Source of the DNA: CAJXSN01 sp947492235
GTDB taxonomy: Bacteria; Pseudomonadota; Alphaproteobacteria; Sphingomonadales; Sphingomonadaceae
Length of the DNA stretch: 64,000 bases
Direction of reading: 5' to 3'
NCBI RefSeq assembly: GCF_042492175.1
Contig: NZ_CP170453.1
Location: 62,001 to 126,000 of the forward strand
Part shown: positions 35,074-43,437 of the stretch, one piece after another
Position numbering within the stretch: position 1 is the stretch's first letter
Layout of the letters: every line of letters starts with the position of its first letter
Notes under the pieces: generated by a model
What the model saw: only the letters and a program-made list of their open reading frames with translations
What the model was told of the DNA's origin: nothing
The model's database searches: none
Made by a program: the position numbers and the translations under genes

Positions 35074-35391
35074 ATGAGCAATCACGATGCACCCGCCCCG
35101 CTGCCTACGGATGAGGACACAGTCCTTGTGACGTATCGCCGTTCGATCGATAATATCGACGCGGCCCTTATCCATATGCTCGCGGAACGGTTCCGAATCA
35201 CACAGGCTGTGGGCGACTACAAAGCGAAAGCAGCGCTTCCGCCAGCCGATCCGGATCGCGAGAAGCGACAGGTCCAGAGATTGCGCGCGCTGGCCGAGGA
35301 AGCGCATCTCGACCCCGAATTTTCGGAGAAATTTCTGCGCTTCATTATCGACGAAGTGATTCGGCATCACGAACAGGCGCGGTCCAAATGA
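35074..35391 (+). CDS. Chorismate mutase, AroQ class
   Basis: 105 residues from MSNHDAPAPLPTDED with AAGAGGGA before the ATG. The all-helical fold is recognisable: YRRSIDNIDAALIHMLAERF supplies the first active-site arginine and VGDYKAK the lysine. DPDREKRQVQRL follows, then FIIDEVIRHHE. It converts chorismate to prephenate for phenylalanine and tyrosine. No signal peptide, so cytoplasmic. Confidence 0.92.
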   Translation: MSNHDAPAPLPTDEDTVLVTYRRSIDNIDAALIHMLAERFRITQAVGDYKAKAALPPADPDREKRQVQRLRALAEEAHLDPEFSEKFLRFIIDEVIRHHEQARSK

Positions 35392-35549
35392 GGCGCCGGA
35401 CTGCCCCGCTATGTGGCAAAAACGCCGCAAATCATCGCGCATCGCCGCTGAATCGCCACATTTCACCCCGCCTCGCCCCATTTTCTGTTGCAAGTGCGAA
35501 GGCCGCGCCATATCAGGATATGCAGATTTAGACATACGGAGACAAAAGA

Positions 35550-35762
35550 ATGAAATTTGGTAAGCTCACTGCAGTCCTCGCCGCTGGCACCCTCGCGGTC
35601 GCCCCGATCGCGGCACAGGCCACGGTAGCTGATCGTTCTGCTCCGATCAGCGGCGAAAGCGAAGCTGGTGGCAAGGCTGGTGCGATCCTCGCACTGTTCG
35701 GTGTTCTGGCTCTGGCGATTGCCATTGGTGCCGGCGGCGACGACGAGCCGATCAGCAACTAA
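35550..35762 (+). CDS. Small exported glycine-rich protein of sphingomonad type
   Basis: 70 residues. A signal peptide (KFGKLTAVLAAGTLAVAPIAAQA) is followed by a short polar linker (SGESEAGGKAG), one hydrophobic helix (AILALFGVLALAIAIGAGG) and an acidic end (DDEPISN). GGAGAC precedes the ATG and a strong terminator follows, so it is a single-gene transcript that looks highly expressed. Similar small proteins occur in several copies in Sphingomonadales; the function is unknown. Confidence 0.75.
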   Translation: MKFGKLTAVLAAGTLAVAPIAAQATVADRSAPISGESEAGGKAGAILALFGVLALAIAIGAGGDDEPISN

Positions 35763-35785
35763 TCGGCTGACGCCTTTGAATTTTT

Positions 35786-35816
35786 AAAAGGGGTCCCTCA
35801 CGGGGCCCCTTTTTTT
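35786..35816 (+). terminator. Rho-independent terminator of the small exported protein gene
   Basis: AAAAGGGG/CCCCTTTT with an inner TCCC/GGGG stem and a TCAC loop, ending in seven T residues. Confidence 0.9.
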
Positions 35817-35942
35817 GTTTGAATTCCAGATTGGCCTGTTGGCTCTTGACCGGTGCTCCAGCGAAGAACTCCAGATCGACTGACGCATTTTGGAAAGGGC
35901 TGGAAGAGGTGGAACAGGCCACGCGGCTGTTACCGACCAAAT

Positions 35943-37409
35943 CTAGTCCGGTCGAAGCTGCTCCGCCCGTGGCAGAACCAGCCGGACCAGCAGCCCGCCA
36001 AGGTCCTCGCTTTCGCCGAGAGTGACAGTGCCGCCGTAGATCTCTGCCACATCCCGCACGATCGCGAGACCGAGACCGGTGCCGGGTTTGCCCGTATCCA
36101 GCCGCGCGCCCCGGTCGAAAATGCGGATGCGCTCCTCTTCGGGAATGCCCATTCCGTCATCCTCGACCCAGATCACGCACGGATCGGTGCCGCTGCCATC
36201 GCTTTCCGCATCGAGCGTCACGAACACACTCCCGCCGCCATACTTGGCTGCGTTTTCGATCAGATTCCCAAGGATTTCATCGAGATCCTGCCGCTCGATC
36301 GCAACCAGTAGATCGGTCGGCCCATCGATATCGAAGCGGACATGAGCGTAAAGCCGCTCGACCGCGCGCTGCACCGCCGCTGCGCTGTCGTTCAATGATG
36401 TGCGGGCCAGACCCGTGGCCCGCCGCCCCACTGCCCTCGCCCGCGCAAGGTGGTGATCGACATGGCGGCGCATTGTCCGCGCCTCGCGAATGACTGTGTC
36501 CGCCAGATCGTCGGCGTGGGCCGTCGCCGCATTGTTCACTACGGTCAGCGGAGTTTTCAGCGCATGGGCGAGATTGCCCGCATGGGTGCGCGCTTCCTCT
36601 GCCTGCCGCTCGGAATGTGCGAGCAAGGCGTTCAATTCCTGCACCAGCGGCTGAACTTCGTAGGGCAGCGGATCGGTGACCCGGTTGGTGCCGGTGGTGC
36701 GGATACGCTGGATCGCCTCGCGCACGCGGCGCAAGGGGCGCAGGCCGAAATAGCTTTGCAGCGCTGCGAGAATCAGCAGGCCGATGGCCAGCACTGCGAA
36801 ACTCCAGAAGAGAATAGAGCGGATGCGGGCGATCTGCGCATCCAGTTCCTCGCGCGCGGATGCGACTGCGAAGGTCCAGCTGGTATCACTGCCGGGCAGG
36901 ATGACGCTGCGCTCCACCATACGCAGCGGTTCGTCGGAGAACTGGCTGCTATTGTAGAACTCGGCCTCGTCCCCGGGGCGTTGCTCGCGCACCTGCAGGG
37001 TTCGATCCCACAGCGAACGGCTCGGCCAATCATCATGGCCATCGCCGCTGATCTGCCAATAAAGCCCGCTATTGGGCTCAAGAAACCGTTGATCGCCAAG
37101 CGGACGGTAGAGCAGAACTTCCCCATCCGGTCCGATTTCGGAGGACGCGATCAGCGCTGTCTGCACGTATTCCAGCTGATCATCGAAATTGCGCTCCACC
37201 AGCGCAACCAGCGTCCGGTCCAGCGCAAAGCCGCCGCTCAGCAACAGTATGCTGATCCACACGGCGGAGATTACCATCATCCGCCGGGCCAGACTGCCCG
37301 TATGCGGTGTGGTGCGCTCTTCTATGTCATCGCCGGTCGCGCCGGGCTCATCGCCAGTGCCTGCCTCGCCCGCGCCCAATGATGCGCTTATGCGATCAGG
37401 CGCATTCAT
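35943..37409 (-). CDS. Two-component sensor histidine kinase (PhoQ/QseC-like)
   Basis: 488 residues from MNAPDRISASLG. Helices at about 43-64 and 200-218 bracket a periplasmic sensor domain of roughly 135 residues. A HAMP-like linker follows, then the phospho-acceptor H282 in LAHALKTPLTVV, and the ATPase domain with N-box LIENAAKYGG, DDGMGIPEEE and GTGLGLAIV. The start lies one base after the response regulator stop. The ALKTPL variant of the H-box is typical of PhoQ-type kinases. The signal is unknown. Confidence 0.93.
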   Translation of the reverse strand: MNAPDRISASLGAGEAGTGDEPGATGDDIEERTTPHTGSLARRMMVISAVWISILLLSGGFALDRTLVALVERNFDDQLEYVQTALIASSEIGPDGEVLLYRPLGDQRFLEPNSGLYWQISGDGHDDWPSRSLWDRTLQVREQRPGDEAEFYNSSQFSDEPLRMVERSVILPGSDTSWTFAVASAREELDAQIARIRSILFWSFAVLAIGLLILAALQSYFGLRPLRRVREAIQRIRTTGTNRVTDPLPYEVQPLVQELNALLAHSERQAEEARTHAGNLAHALKTPLTVVNNAATAHADDLADTVIREARTMRRHVDHHLARARAVGRRATGLARTSLNDSAAAVQRAVERLYAHVRFDIDGPTDLLVAIERQDLDEILGNLIENAAKYGGGSVFVTLDAESDGSGTDPCVIWVEDDGMGIPEEERIRIFDRGARLDTGKPGTGLGLAIVRDVAEIYGGTVTLGESEDLGGLLVRLVLPRAEQLRPD

Positions 37410-37410
37410 A

Positions 37411-38088
37411 TCAGGCTCTGGGCGCGTCGGCAGGATCGTCGAGGCTGTAGCCAAGGCCGCGAATAGTGGTGATGACTTCTGCGCCCAGCTTCTTGCGGAT
37501 GCGCGTCACGAACACTTCGATCGTGTTCGAATCGCGGTCGAAATCCTGATCGTAAATATGCTCGATCAGTTCGGTGCGGCTGACCACCTTGCCCTTGTGG
37601 TGGATCAGATAGCTCAGCAGCTTGTACTCCTGCGCCGTCAGCTTCACCGGCTCGCCCTTCAGCGTGACACGGCCGCTGCGAGTATCCAGCCGGACATCGC
37701 CCGCCATCAGCTCGCTGGAAGTGTTGCCCGAAGCACGGCGGATGAGCGCGCGCAGACGGGCGATCAGTTCTTCGGTCTGGAACGGCTTGGCGAGATAATC
37801 GTCCGCGCCTGCATCCAGACCGGCCACCTTGTCGGACCAGCTGTCGCGCGCTGTCAGGACCAGCACGGGAAAGTCGCGGCCTTCCTTGCGCCACATGCCC
37901 AGCACAGTCAGCCCGTCGATTTCCGGCAAGCCCAGATCGAGGATCACGGCGTCGTAATTCTCGGTCGAGCCGAGAAAATGTCCGTCCTCCCCATCGGTGG
38001 ACAGATCAACAGCATACCCGTTTTGCTCCAGCGTGCTTTTCAGCTGCTGGCCCAGAGTGGGTTCGTCTTCGACAATCAGAATGCGCAT
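37411..38088 (-). CDS. Two-component response regulator, OmpR/PhoP family
   Basis: 225 residues: receiver domain with phosphorylation site D51 in VILDLGLPEIDG, acidic pair EDE near residue 8, and the KPF motif. A winged-helix DNA-binding domain ends TTIRGLGYSLDDPAD. It pairs with the kinase directly downstream. The upstream PepSY gene on the same strand is a likely target or member of the same unit. Confidence 0.94.
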   Translation of the reverse strand: MRILIVEDEPTLGQQLKSTLEQNGYAVDLSTDGEDGHFLGSTENYDAVILDLGLPEIDGLTVLGMWRKEGRDFPVLVLTARDSWSDKVAGLDAGADDYLAKPFQTEELIARLRALIRRASGNTSSELMAGDVRLDTRSGRVTLKGEPVKLTAQEYKLLSYLIHHKGKVVSRTELIEHIYDQDFDRDSNTIEVFVTRIRKKLGAEVITTIRGLGYSLDDPADAPRA

Positions 38089-38197
38089 GGTCGCTCAAAG
38101 CCCCCTATAATATGGCGTGCCTTGTGGCGCGTAAGCCCGCGCTGCGTCAATGCGCGACGCGGTTTCTGCGCAGTTTCGTGGTTCACCGGGATGCGGC

Positions 38198-38500
38198 TCA
38201 GTTGGAGCGGCGCAGCACCCGGCCGGTGCGCGCATCCACATCGACGAAAGTGACCTTACCCTTGCGGATGAATTTCAGGCGATAGGCGACCGCCGTCGAA
38301 TCGTAAGCCGGGCCGAGATATTCCGCCCCGCGCATGGTCGGCAGGATGCGGCGCTCGATCTCTCGAAGCGACAGCACGTTGCCGGCCCGCATTTCCTTGC
38401 GAGCCTCGTCCTGCGGTTTGCGTTGCTGCGCCTCTGCCGGAGCAGAAAAGCCCGTTAAAGCAAGCGTGGCAGCGGCCAGAGAGAGAAGTGCTGTTTTCAT
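38198..38500 (-). CDS. Periplasmic PepSY-domain protein
   Basis: 100 residues with signal peptide (LSLAAATLALTGFSAPAEA). The mature part matches a PepSY module: SLREIERRILPTMRGAEYLG, then AYRLKFIRKGKVTFVDVDARTGRVL. PepSY proteins often sit beside PhoPQ-type systems and modulate periplasmic proteases. It ends 109 bases before the response regulator start. The frame opens 30 codons upstream, but the signal peptide fixes the start. Confidence 0.85.
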   Translation of the reverse strand: MKTALLSLAAATLALTGFSAPAEAQQRKPQDEARKEMRAGNVLSLREIERRILPTMRGAEYLGPAYDSTAVAYRLKFIRKGKVTFVDVDARTGRVLRRSN

Positions 38501-38579
38501 TACGCTTCCAGTATTAGGACGAAACCATTGAACACGCCGTGAATATGCGCGGTGCGGATTGTTCAGCCGGGCAGGCTTG

Positions 38580-39347
38580 TCAGCCGACAACCGGTGCGCC
38601 GATCATTTCATACGTTACCGATACCGATACGCCTGTGCCGACCATACCCGGCTCGATGGGCGGCGGCGGAGCGGCAGCATCGGCCATGCGCGAGGCGGTC
38701 ACCATGATCGCCTCACCGCGCGGCGCGCTGTTGCGAATGGTTTCGGAGATTTGCAAGATGCGAACGCCAGAATATCCCGCCATCTGTGCATAAGCCTCTG
38801 CCCGCGCCTGCGCGCTGGCCATCGCCCGGCCGCGCGCTTCGTCCTTTGCAGCCGTGTCATCTTCGACCGAGAAACTGGGGCCGTTAATGTCGGTAGCACC
38901 CGCGGATACGAGCGCGTCGAGCACTTCGCCTGCCCGCTCAATCTCGCGCAGCCGCAGGCTCACCCGGTTCGATGCCTGATAGCCGCGGAACACCTGTTTT
39001 TGGCTACTGCGGTCGTAGTCATAGCGCGCATTGAGATTGATGCCGGTCGTCTGGATATCGCGCGCATCGATGCCCAGCGCCTTGATCAGGTCCACCACGC
39101 GGCGCATCTCCGCCGAATTGCGCCGCAGGGCTTCCACCGCTGTGGGCGCTTCGGTCGATACGCCCGCACCCAGTGTGACGATATCGGGGGCCACTTCGAC
39201 CTGCTCGTACACGCTCAGTTCGATCACGGGATTGGTGGCGGTAATTTCCACCGTTGCTGCTGCCAGAGGGCTGGTCATCGCGGCAAAAGGCAGGCTGGCG
39301 GCAATCAATCCAGCGCGGATCGAAGGGCGGAATGTGGGGCGAAACAT
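38580..39347 (-). CDS. SIMPL-domain (DUF541) periplasmic protein
   Basis: 255 residues with a signal peptide ending about at AAMTSPLAAA. The DUF541 core follows: SVYEQVEVAPDIVTLGAGVS, then LKALGIDARDIQTTGINLNA, and SVSVTYEM near the end. The family includes BP26/OMP28 antigens and forms ring-like periplasmic assemblies; its function is poorly known. It is monocistronic, divergent from the ABC-F gene. Confidence 0.88.
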   Translation of the reverse strand: MFRPTFRPSIRAGLIAASLPFAAMTSPLAAATVEITATNPVIELSVYEQVEVAPDIVTLGAGVSTEAPTAVEALRRNSAEMRRVVDLIKALGIDARDIQTTGINLNARYDYDRSSQKQVFRGYQASNRVSLRLREIERAGEVLDALVSAGATDINGPSFSVEDDTAAKDEARGRAMASAQARAEAYAQMAGYSGVRILQISETIRNSAPRGEAIMVTASRMADAAAPPPPIEPGMVGTGVSVSVTYEMIGAPVVG

Positions 39348-39452
39348 GGGCGTTCTCCTGTGTGTCTATGGCAGCCAAGCTGGGCCACTGGCGCTTACAC
39401 CTGGCTGAACCGGCTTGCTGTCATCCGCCGCCACCCCTACCTGCCCCCCATC

Positions 39453-41267
39453 ATGGCGCAACCACCGATACTCTCCTGGGAAGGATTAGGCCTGCAGCAG
39501 GGCGGCCGCTGGCTGTTGGGCGGGCCGGAGCGTGAGAATATCGATCTGCATATCGGCCCGCGCGACCGACTGGCGCTAATCGGGCGCAATGGCGCAGGCA
39601 AAACTACGCTGTTCCGCCTGATCGAGGGTGTGCTGGAGGCCGATCAGGGCATTCGCAAGGTAAAGGCAAACACGCAGATCGTCGTGCTGGAGCAAGACCC
39701 CGATATGACAGGGTTTGCCACGCTGATGGATTTCGCGCTGTCCGGTGATAGCCCTCCGGAAGAATACGCGGTCGAAGCCATTGCCGGTCAGCTCGGCATC
39801 GACATGACCACGCCTGCCCCCGGTGCCAGCGGCGGCGAGCGTCGCCGCGCGGCCATTGCCCGCGCGCTGGCGCAGGACCCCGATCTGTTGCTGATGGACG
39901 AACCGACCAACCATCTGGACCTGAGCGCCATCGAATGGCTGGAAGGCTGGCTGGAGCGCTACACCGGCGCGTTTGTGGTCATCAGTCATGACCGGACGTT
40001 CCTGAAACGCCTGACCCGCGCGACGCTGTGGCTTGATCGCGGGATCGTCCGGCGCAAGGAAGTCGGCTTTGGCGGATACGAGGCATGGGAAGAGCAGGTC
40101 TATGCCGAAGAAGCCCGCATGGCCGAGCGGATGGACGTCAAGCTGAAACAGGAAGCGCGCTGGCTGGAGCGCGGTGTGACCGCCCGGCGCAAGCGTAATC
40201 AGGGCCGGTTGGAAGCGCTTTGGAAACTGCGCGCCACCCGCGCCGCAATGATCGACACATCGGGCACGGCGAAGCTGAAGCTGACGGTGGAAGAAGACTT
40301 CAAGAGCAAGTCCGTCATCGTGGCGAAGGATATCGCCAAGACCTATGACGGGCGCGCTGTCATCAAGCCGTTTTCGCTCCGCATCCAGCGGGGCGACCGG
40401 ATCGGGATCGTCGGATCAAACGGCGCGGGCAAAACGACCTTGCTCAAGATGCTGACCGGAGAGCTGGAGCCCGACAGTGGTTCGGTGGAAATCTCCAAGA
40501 AACTGACCGGCGTGATGATCGACCAGCAGCGCAGCATGATGGAGCCCGATAGAACCGTCCGCGATATTCTGGCCGAGGGTGGCGACTGGATCGACGTGCA
40601 GGGCAATCGCAAGCATGTGCAGGCCCATTTGAAGGATTTCCTGTTCGACCCGAAAATCGTCGATACCAAGGTCGGTATTCTGTCAGGCGGCGAGAAATCG
40701 CGCCTGCTGCTCGCCCGTGAATTTGCCGCGAAGTCCAATCTTCTGGTGCTGGACGAGCCGACCAACGATCTCGATCTGGAAACGCTCGATTTGCTGCAGG
40801 AAGTGATCGCGGATTACGAAGGAACCGTGCTGATCGTCAGCCATGATCGCGATTTTCTGGACAAGACCGTCACCGTTACGCTCGGCCTCGATGGCAGCGG
40901 ATCGGTGGATGTGGTCGCTGGCGGTTACGAGGATTGGGAGCGCAAGCGGCAGACCCGGGTGATCGGCAAATCGCGCGCGGGCAAATCGGAGCCTGTTCAG
41001 ACCAGTGCGCCGCCCCCTCCCCCGCCGCCCCGCGCAGACAAGCTCTCCTTCAACGAGCAGCGCGATTACGATCTGCTGCCTGCCCGGATCGAGGAACTGG
41101 AAAGCGCCATCACTCGCGGCGAGCAGATCCTGTCCGACCCCGACCTGTTCACCAAGGATCCGCAGAAATTCGCGAATATCTCGAAGGGCTTGGAGAATGC
41201 CCGCGCTGAAAAAGACGCTGCGGAGGAACGCTGGCTGGAACTGGCAGAACGGGTGGAGAGCGCGTGA
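39453..41267 (+). CDS. ABC-F family ATPase (Uup-like)
   Basis: 604 residues with two nucleotide-binding domains and no membrane part. Walker A motifs are GRNGAGKTT and GSNGAGKTT, signatures SGGERRR and SGGEKSR, and Walker B LLMDEPTN and LVLDEPTN. A charged linker lies between the domains. A proline run (PPPPPPPR) and a C-terminal coiled coil (ARIEELESAI onwards) match Uup, which acts on ribosomes or branched DNA. The long upstream extension of the frame is antisense to the SIMPL gene and is excluded. The stop overlaps the next start by four bases. Confidence 0.92.
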   Translation: MAQPPILSWEGLGLQQGGRWLLGGPERENIDLHIGPRDRLALIGRNGAGKTTLFRLIEGVLEADQGIRKVKANTQIVVLEQDPDMTGFATLMDFALSGDSPPEEYAVEAIAGQLGIDMTTPAPGASGGERRRAAIARALAQDPDLLLMDEPTNHLDLSAIEWLEGWLERYTGAFVVISHDRTFLKRLTRATLWLDRGIVRRKEVGFGGYEAWEEQVYAEEARMAERMDVKLKQEARWLERGVTARRKRNQGRLEALWKLRATRAAMIDTSGTAKLKLTVEEDFKSKSVIVAKDIAKTYDGRAVIKPFSLRIQRGDRIGIVGSNGAGKTTLLKMLTGELEPDSGSVEISKKLTGVMIDQQRSMMEPDRTVRDILAEGGDWIDVQGNRKHVQAHLKDFLFDPKIVDTKVGILSGGEKSRLLLAREFAAKSNLLVLDEPTNDLDLETLDLLQEVIADYEGTVLIVSHDRDFLDKTVTVTLGLDGSGSVDVVAGGYEDWERKRQTRVIGKSRAGKSEPVQTSAPPPPPPPRADKLSFNEQRDYDLLPARIEELESAITRGEQILSDPDLFTKDPQKFANISKGLENARAEKDAAEERWLELAERVESA

Positions 41268-41842
41268 GCCTGCAGGCGGAGATTGCAGCCTGCACTGTGT
41301 GCGCCAGCGCCCTACCCCACGGTGTGCGCCCAGTGGTCTCCTTCTCCTCCACCGCGCGCCTGCTGATCATCGGTCAGGCTCCCGGATCGAAGGTCCACGC
41401 CAGCGGCATCCCGTGGGATGACGCCAGCGGGGATCGCCTGCGCGAATGGACCGGCCTGACCAAAGCGCAGATGTACGATCCGGCGCAGGTTGCTCTGGTG
41501 CCGATGGGCTTCTGCTATCCGGGCAAGGCATCGGGCGGCGACAATCCGCCACGCCCGGAATGCGCGCCATTATGGCATGAGCGCGTGCTTGCATCGCTGC
41601 CGCAAGACCGGCTGACGCTGCTCGTCGGCACATATGCGCAGGCGTATTATCTGCCCGAAACGCGCCGGTGGACGCTCACTGACCGGGTGCAGGCCTACCG
41701 TGACTTCCTGCCCGGCGTCCTCCCTCTGCCGCATCCGGCATGGCGCAGCACAATCTTCATGCGCAAAAACCCTTGGTTCGAAGGTGAGGCGCTGCCGGAG
41801 CTCCGACGGCAGGTTGCGCGCAAATTGCGCCATGTGGGCTAA
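41264..41842 (+). CDS. Uracil-DNA glycosylase superfamily protein
   Basis: 192 residues from a GTG that overlaps the ABC-F stop. Family motifs are IGQAPGSKVHASGIPWDD (motif 1 region with water-activating residues) and LPLPHPAWRS (motif 2 HPS-like loop). Cysteines at CTVC and later FCYPGK and PECAP might bind an iron-sulfur cluster as in family 4/5 enzymes, but spacing is not decisive. Coupling to an ABC-F gene is not explained. Confidence 0.82.
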   Translation: MSLQAEIAACTVCASALPHGVRPVVSFSSTARLLIIGQAPGSKVHASGIPWDDASGDRLREWTGLTKAQMYDPAQVALVPMGFCYPGKASGGDNPPRPECAPLWHERVLASLPQDRLTLLVGTYAQAYYLPETRRWTLTDRVQAYRDFLPGVLPLPHPAWRSTIFMRKNPWFEGEALPELRRQVARKLRHVG

Positions 41843-41905
41843 TCTCCCCCGTCATGAAATTGCCGCCTTCTTTGGCTAAAATCTTACGCTTGAGAGGAGA
41901 GCATT

Positions 41906-42259
41906 ATGTCTGTTGAAACCGTCGCACAGGAATTCACCAAGGCCGTCGCCGAGGACAATGCGGAAGGCTATCAATCCCACTGGTCCGACGATATCGTCAG
42001 CATCGAGCCGGGCGATGGCCCGATGTCACGCTGTCAGGGCCGCGAAGCGCTGCTCCAGAAGCACGCCTGGTGGTTCGAGAACACCGAGGTGCACGACACC
42101 ACCACCGAGGGCCCGTTTGTCACCGGCAACCAGTTCGCTGTGCATTACGGGATGGACGTCACCATGGATGGCGAGCGCAGCCAGATGAAGGAAGTCGGCA
42201 TCTATACGGTCGAGAACGACAAGATCGTCGAGGAGCGGTTCTTCTATCCCGAAGGCTAA
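41906..42259 (+). CDS. SnoaL/NTF2-like protein, function unknown
   Basis: 117 residues with a strong GAGGAG site seven bases before the ATG. The NTF2-like fold is suggested by FTKAVAEDNAEGYQSHWSDD, GREALLQKHAWWFEN and the strand-rich C-terminus (HYGMDVTMDGERSQMKEVGIY). Such proteins are enzymes, dimerisation modules or stress proteins; no catalytic set is evident here. Confidence 0.8.
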   Translation: MSVETVAQEFTKAVAEDNAEGYQSHWSDDIVSIEPGDGPMSRCQGREALLQKHAWWFENTEVHDTTTEGPFVTGNQFAVHYGMDVTMDGERSQMKEVGIYTVENDKIVEERFFYPEG

Positions 42260-42268
42260 GCGCTTCCC

Positions 42269-42751
42269 TCAGCGGATGCGGTAGTAATCGGCCACCCGGT
42301 CAAGCGCGAGCTTGAGCACCAGCTTGCCCGACCGTGTGGGCCAATCGAGCGCCTTTTCGGCCAGCGAGAGGCTTTCGCCCGCGCATACGACGCGCCACAG
42401 AATGTCGGCCAGCCCGCTGCCCGCCTGCGCCAAAGCCTCGTCGAAGCGGCGCTTGGCCGAAATCTGGCGCTCGGTCGGGGTCAGGCCCGCCTCGCCGCCC
42501 TTCACCCGCACCGGATCCCAGCGCATGGTGACGCTCGGCCCTAATTGCGCCCGCTCGTAATCTGCCCTCAGTCGCTCGCCTGCATCGAACAGCCGGTCCT
42601 CCAGATGCCCGCGCGAATGCAGCCAGGCCAGCGGCGACTCGCTGGCATTGACCGTGACTGTCCGGCGGGCGCGGCCCGCGCGAGGCGCGGCACCGCCTCC
42701 ACGCGCCGGGCCCTCGGACGTCAGTGCGCGTTCGACGAGGTTCTGCGGCAA
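42269..42751 (-). CDS. DUF6456-type protein, function unknown
   Basis: 160 residues from a TTG at 42751 preceded by AGGAG at seven bases; an ATG at 42808 would add 19 residues but has no ribosome site. The sequence is very basic. It includes ESPLAWLHSRGHLEDRLFDAGERLRADYERA and ends LDWPTRSGKLVLKLALDRV. This C-terminal block matches the small alphaproteobacterial family DUF6456, often linked to helix-turn-helix regulators. It is divergent from an XRE regulator. Confidence 0.72.
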   Translation of the reverse strand: MPQNLVERALTSEGPARGGGAAPRAGRARRTVTVNASESPLAWLHSRGHLEDRLFDAGERLRADYERAQLGPSVTMRWDPVRVKGGEAGLTPTERQISAKRRFDEALAQAGSGLADILWRVVCAGESLSLAEKALDWPTRSGKLVLKLALDRVADYYRIR

Positions 42752-42853
42752 TGCTGTTCTCCTGAAGAATAACCAATATGGCGAATCGCGACTTGCCAAA
42801 GTGCGCATCGTGTAGGAAAGTGTTTTCTCACCATTGCGGTTCAGGGACGTACT

Positions 42854-43426
42854 ATGATTAATCGTATCAGAGCCATCCGGAAGGATCGCGGGCTTACTCT
42901 CGCTCAGCTTGCCGCCGCCTGCGAACCGCCGACAACTGCCCAAACGATTGGCCGGCTGGAAACAGGGATGCGGAATGTCTCGCTGAAATGGATGGAGCGG
43001 ATAGCAGCCGCGCTGGAAGTCGATCCGGAAACGCTCGTCCGCTCGGACAATGTGGATCATCCGCAGATCATCGCCAGCCTCGGCGCGAGCGGCCCGGAAG
43101 CGCTGGCCAAGCCTCTGGATGCGATACTGCCCTCCGATCTGGCCGGTGAAGGCGTGCTCACCGTGATGAATGTGGAGGTTGCGAGCGGCGCCTATTTGCC
43201 CGGTGACCAGATCTGGCTGCGTCAGGTCGATCCATCGGAAGCGGCGCGCGCCATCAATCGCGATGTGCTCGTGCCCCGCCCCGGTGGCCGTTTCGCCTTT
43301 GGCCGGTTGATCGACCGGCAGGGCAGCATGGTCGGCCTGTTGCCGCCCGGCATGGGCCAGAAACAGCAGGTGGTGGATGATCCGCCATGGATCGCAGTGT
43401 GCGAGATGCTGGTGCGCCGCCTGTGA
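42854..43426 (+). CDS. XRE-family regulator with S24-like C-terminal domain
   Basis: 190 residues. A helix-turn-helix occupies residues 1-58 (IRAIRKDRGLTLAQLAAACE, then IGRLETGMRNVSLKWMERIA). The C-terminal part has the shape of a LexA/S24 peptidase-like fold (PGDQIWLRQVDP), but no clear Ser-Lys pair is visible, so self-cleavage is doubtful. It is divergent from the DUF6456 gene and nearly overlaps the glycosyltransferase, so it may control one or both. Confidence 0.8.
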   Translation: MINRIRAIRKDRGLTLAQLAAACEPPTTAQTIGRLETGMRNVSLKWMERIAAALEVDPETLVRSDNVDHPQIIASLGASGPEALAKPLDAILPSDLAGEGVLTVMNVEVASGAYLPGDQIWLRQVDPSEAARAINRDVLVPRPGGRFAFGRLIDRQGSMVGLLPPGMGQKQQVVDDPPWIAVCEMLVRRL

Positions 43427-43437
43427 GCGCCGGTAAC

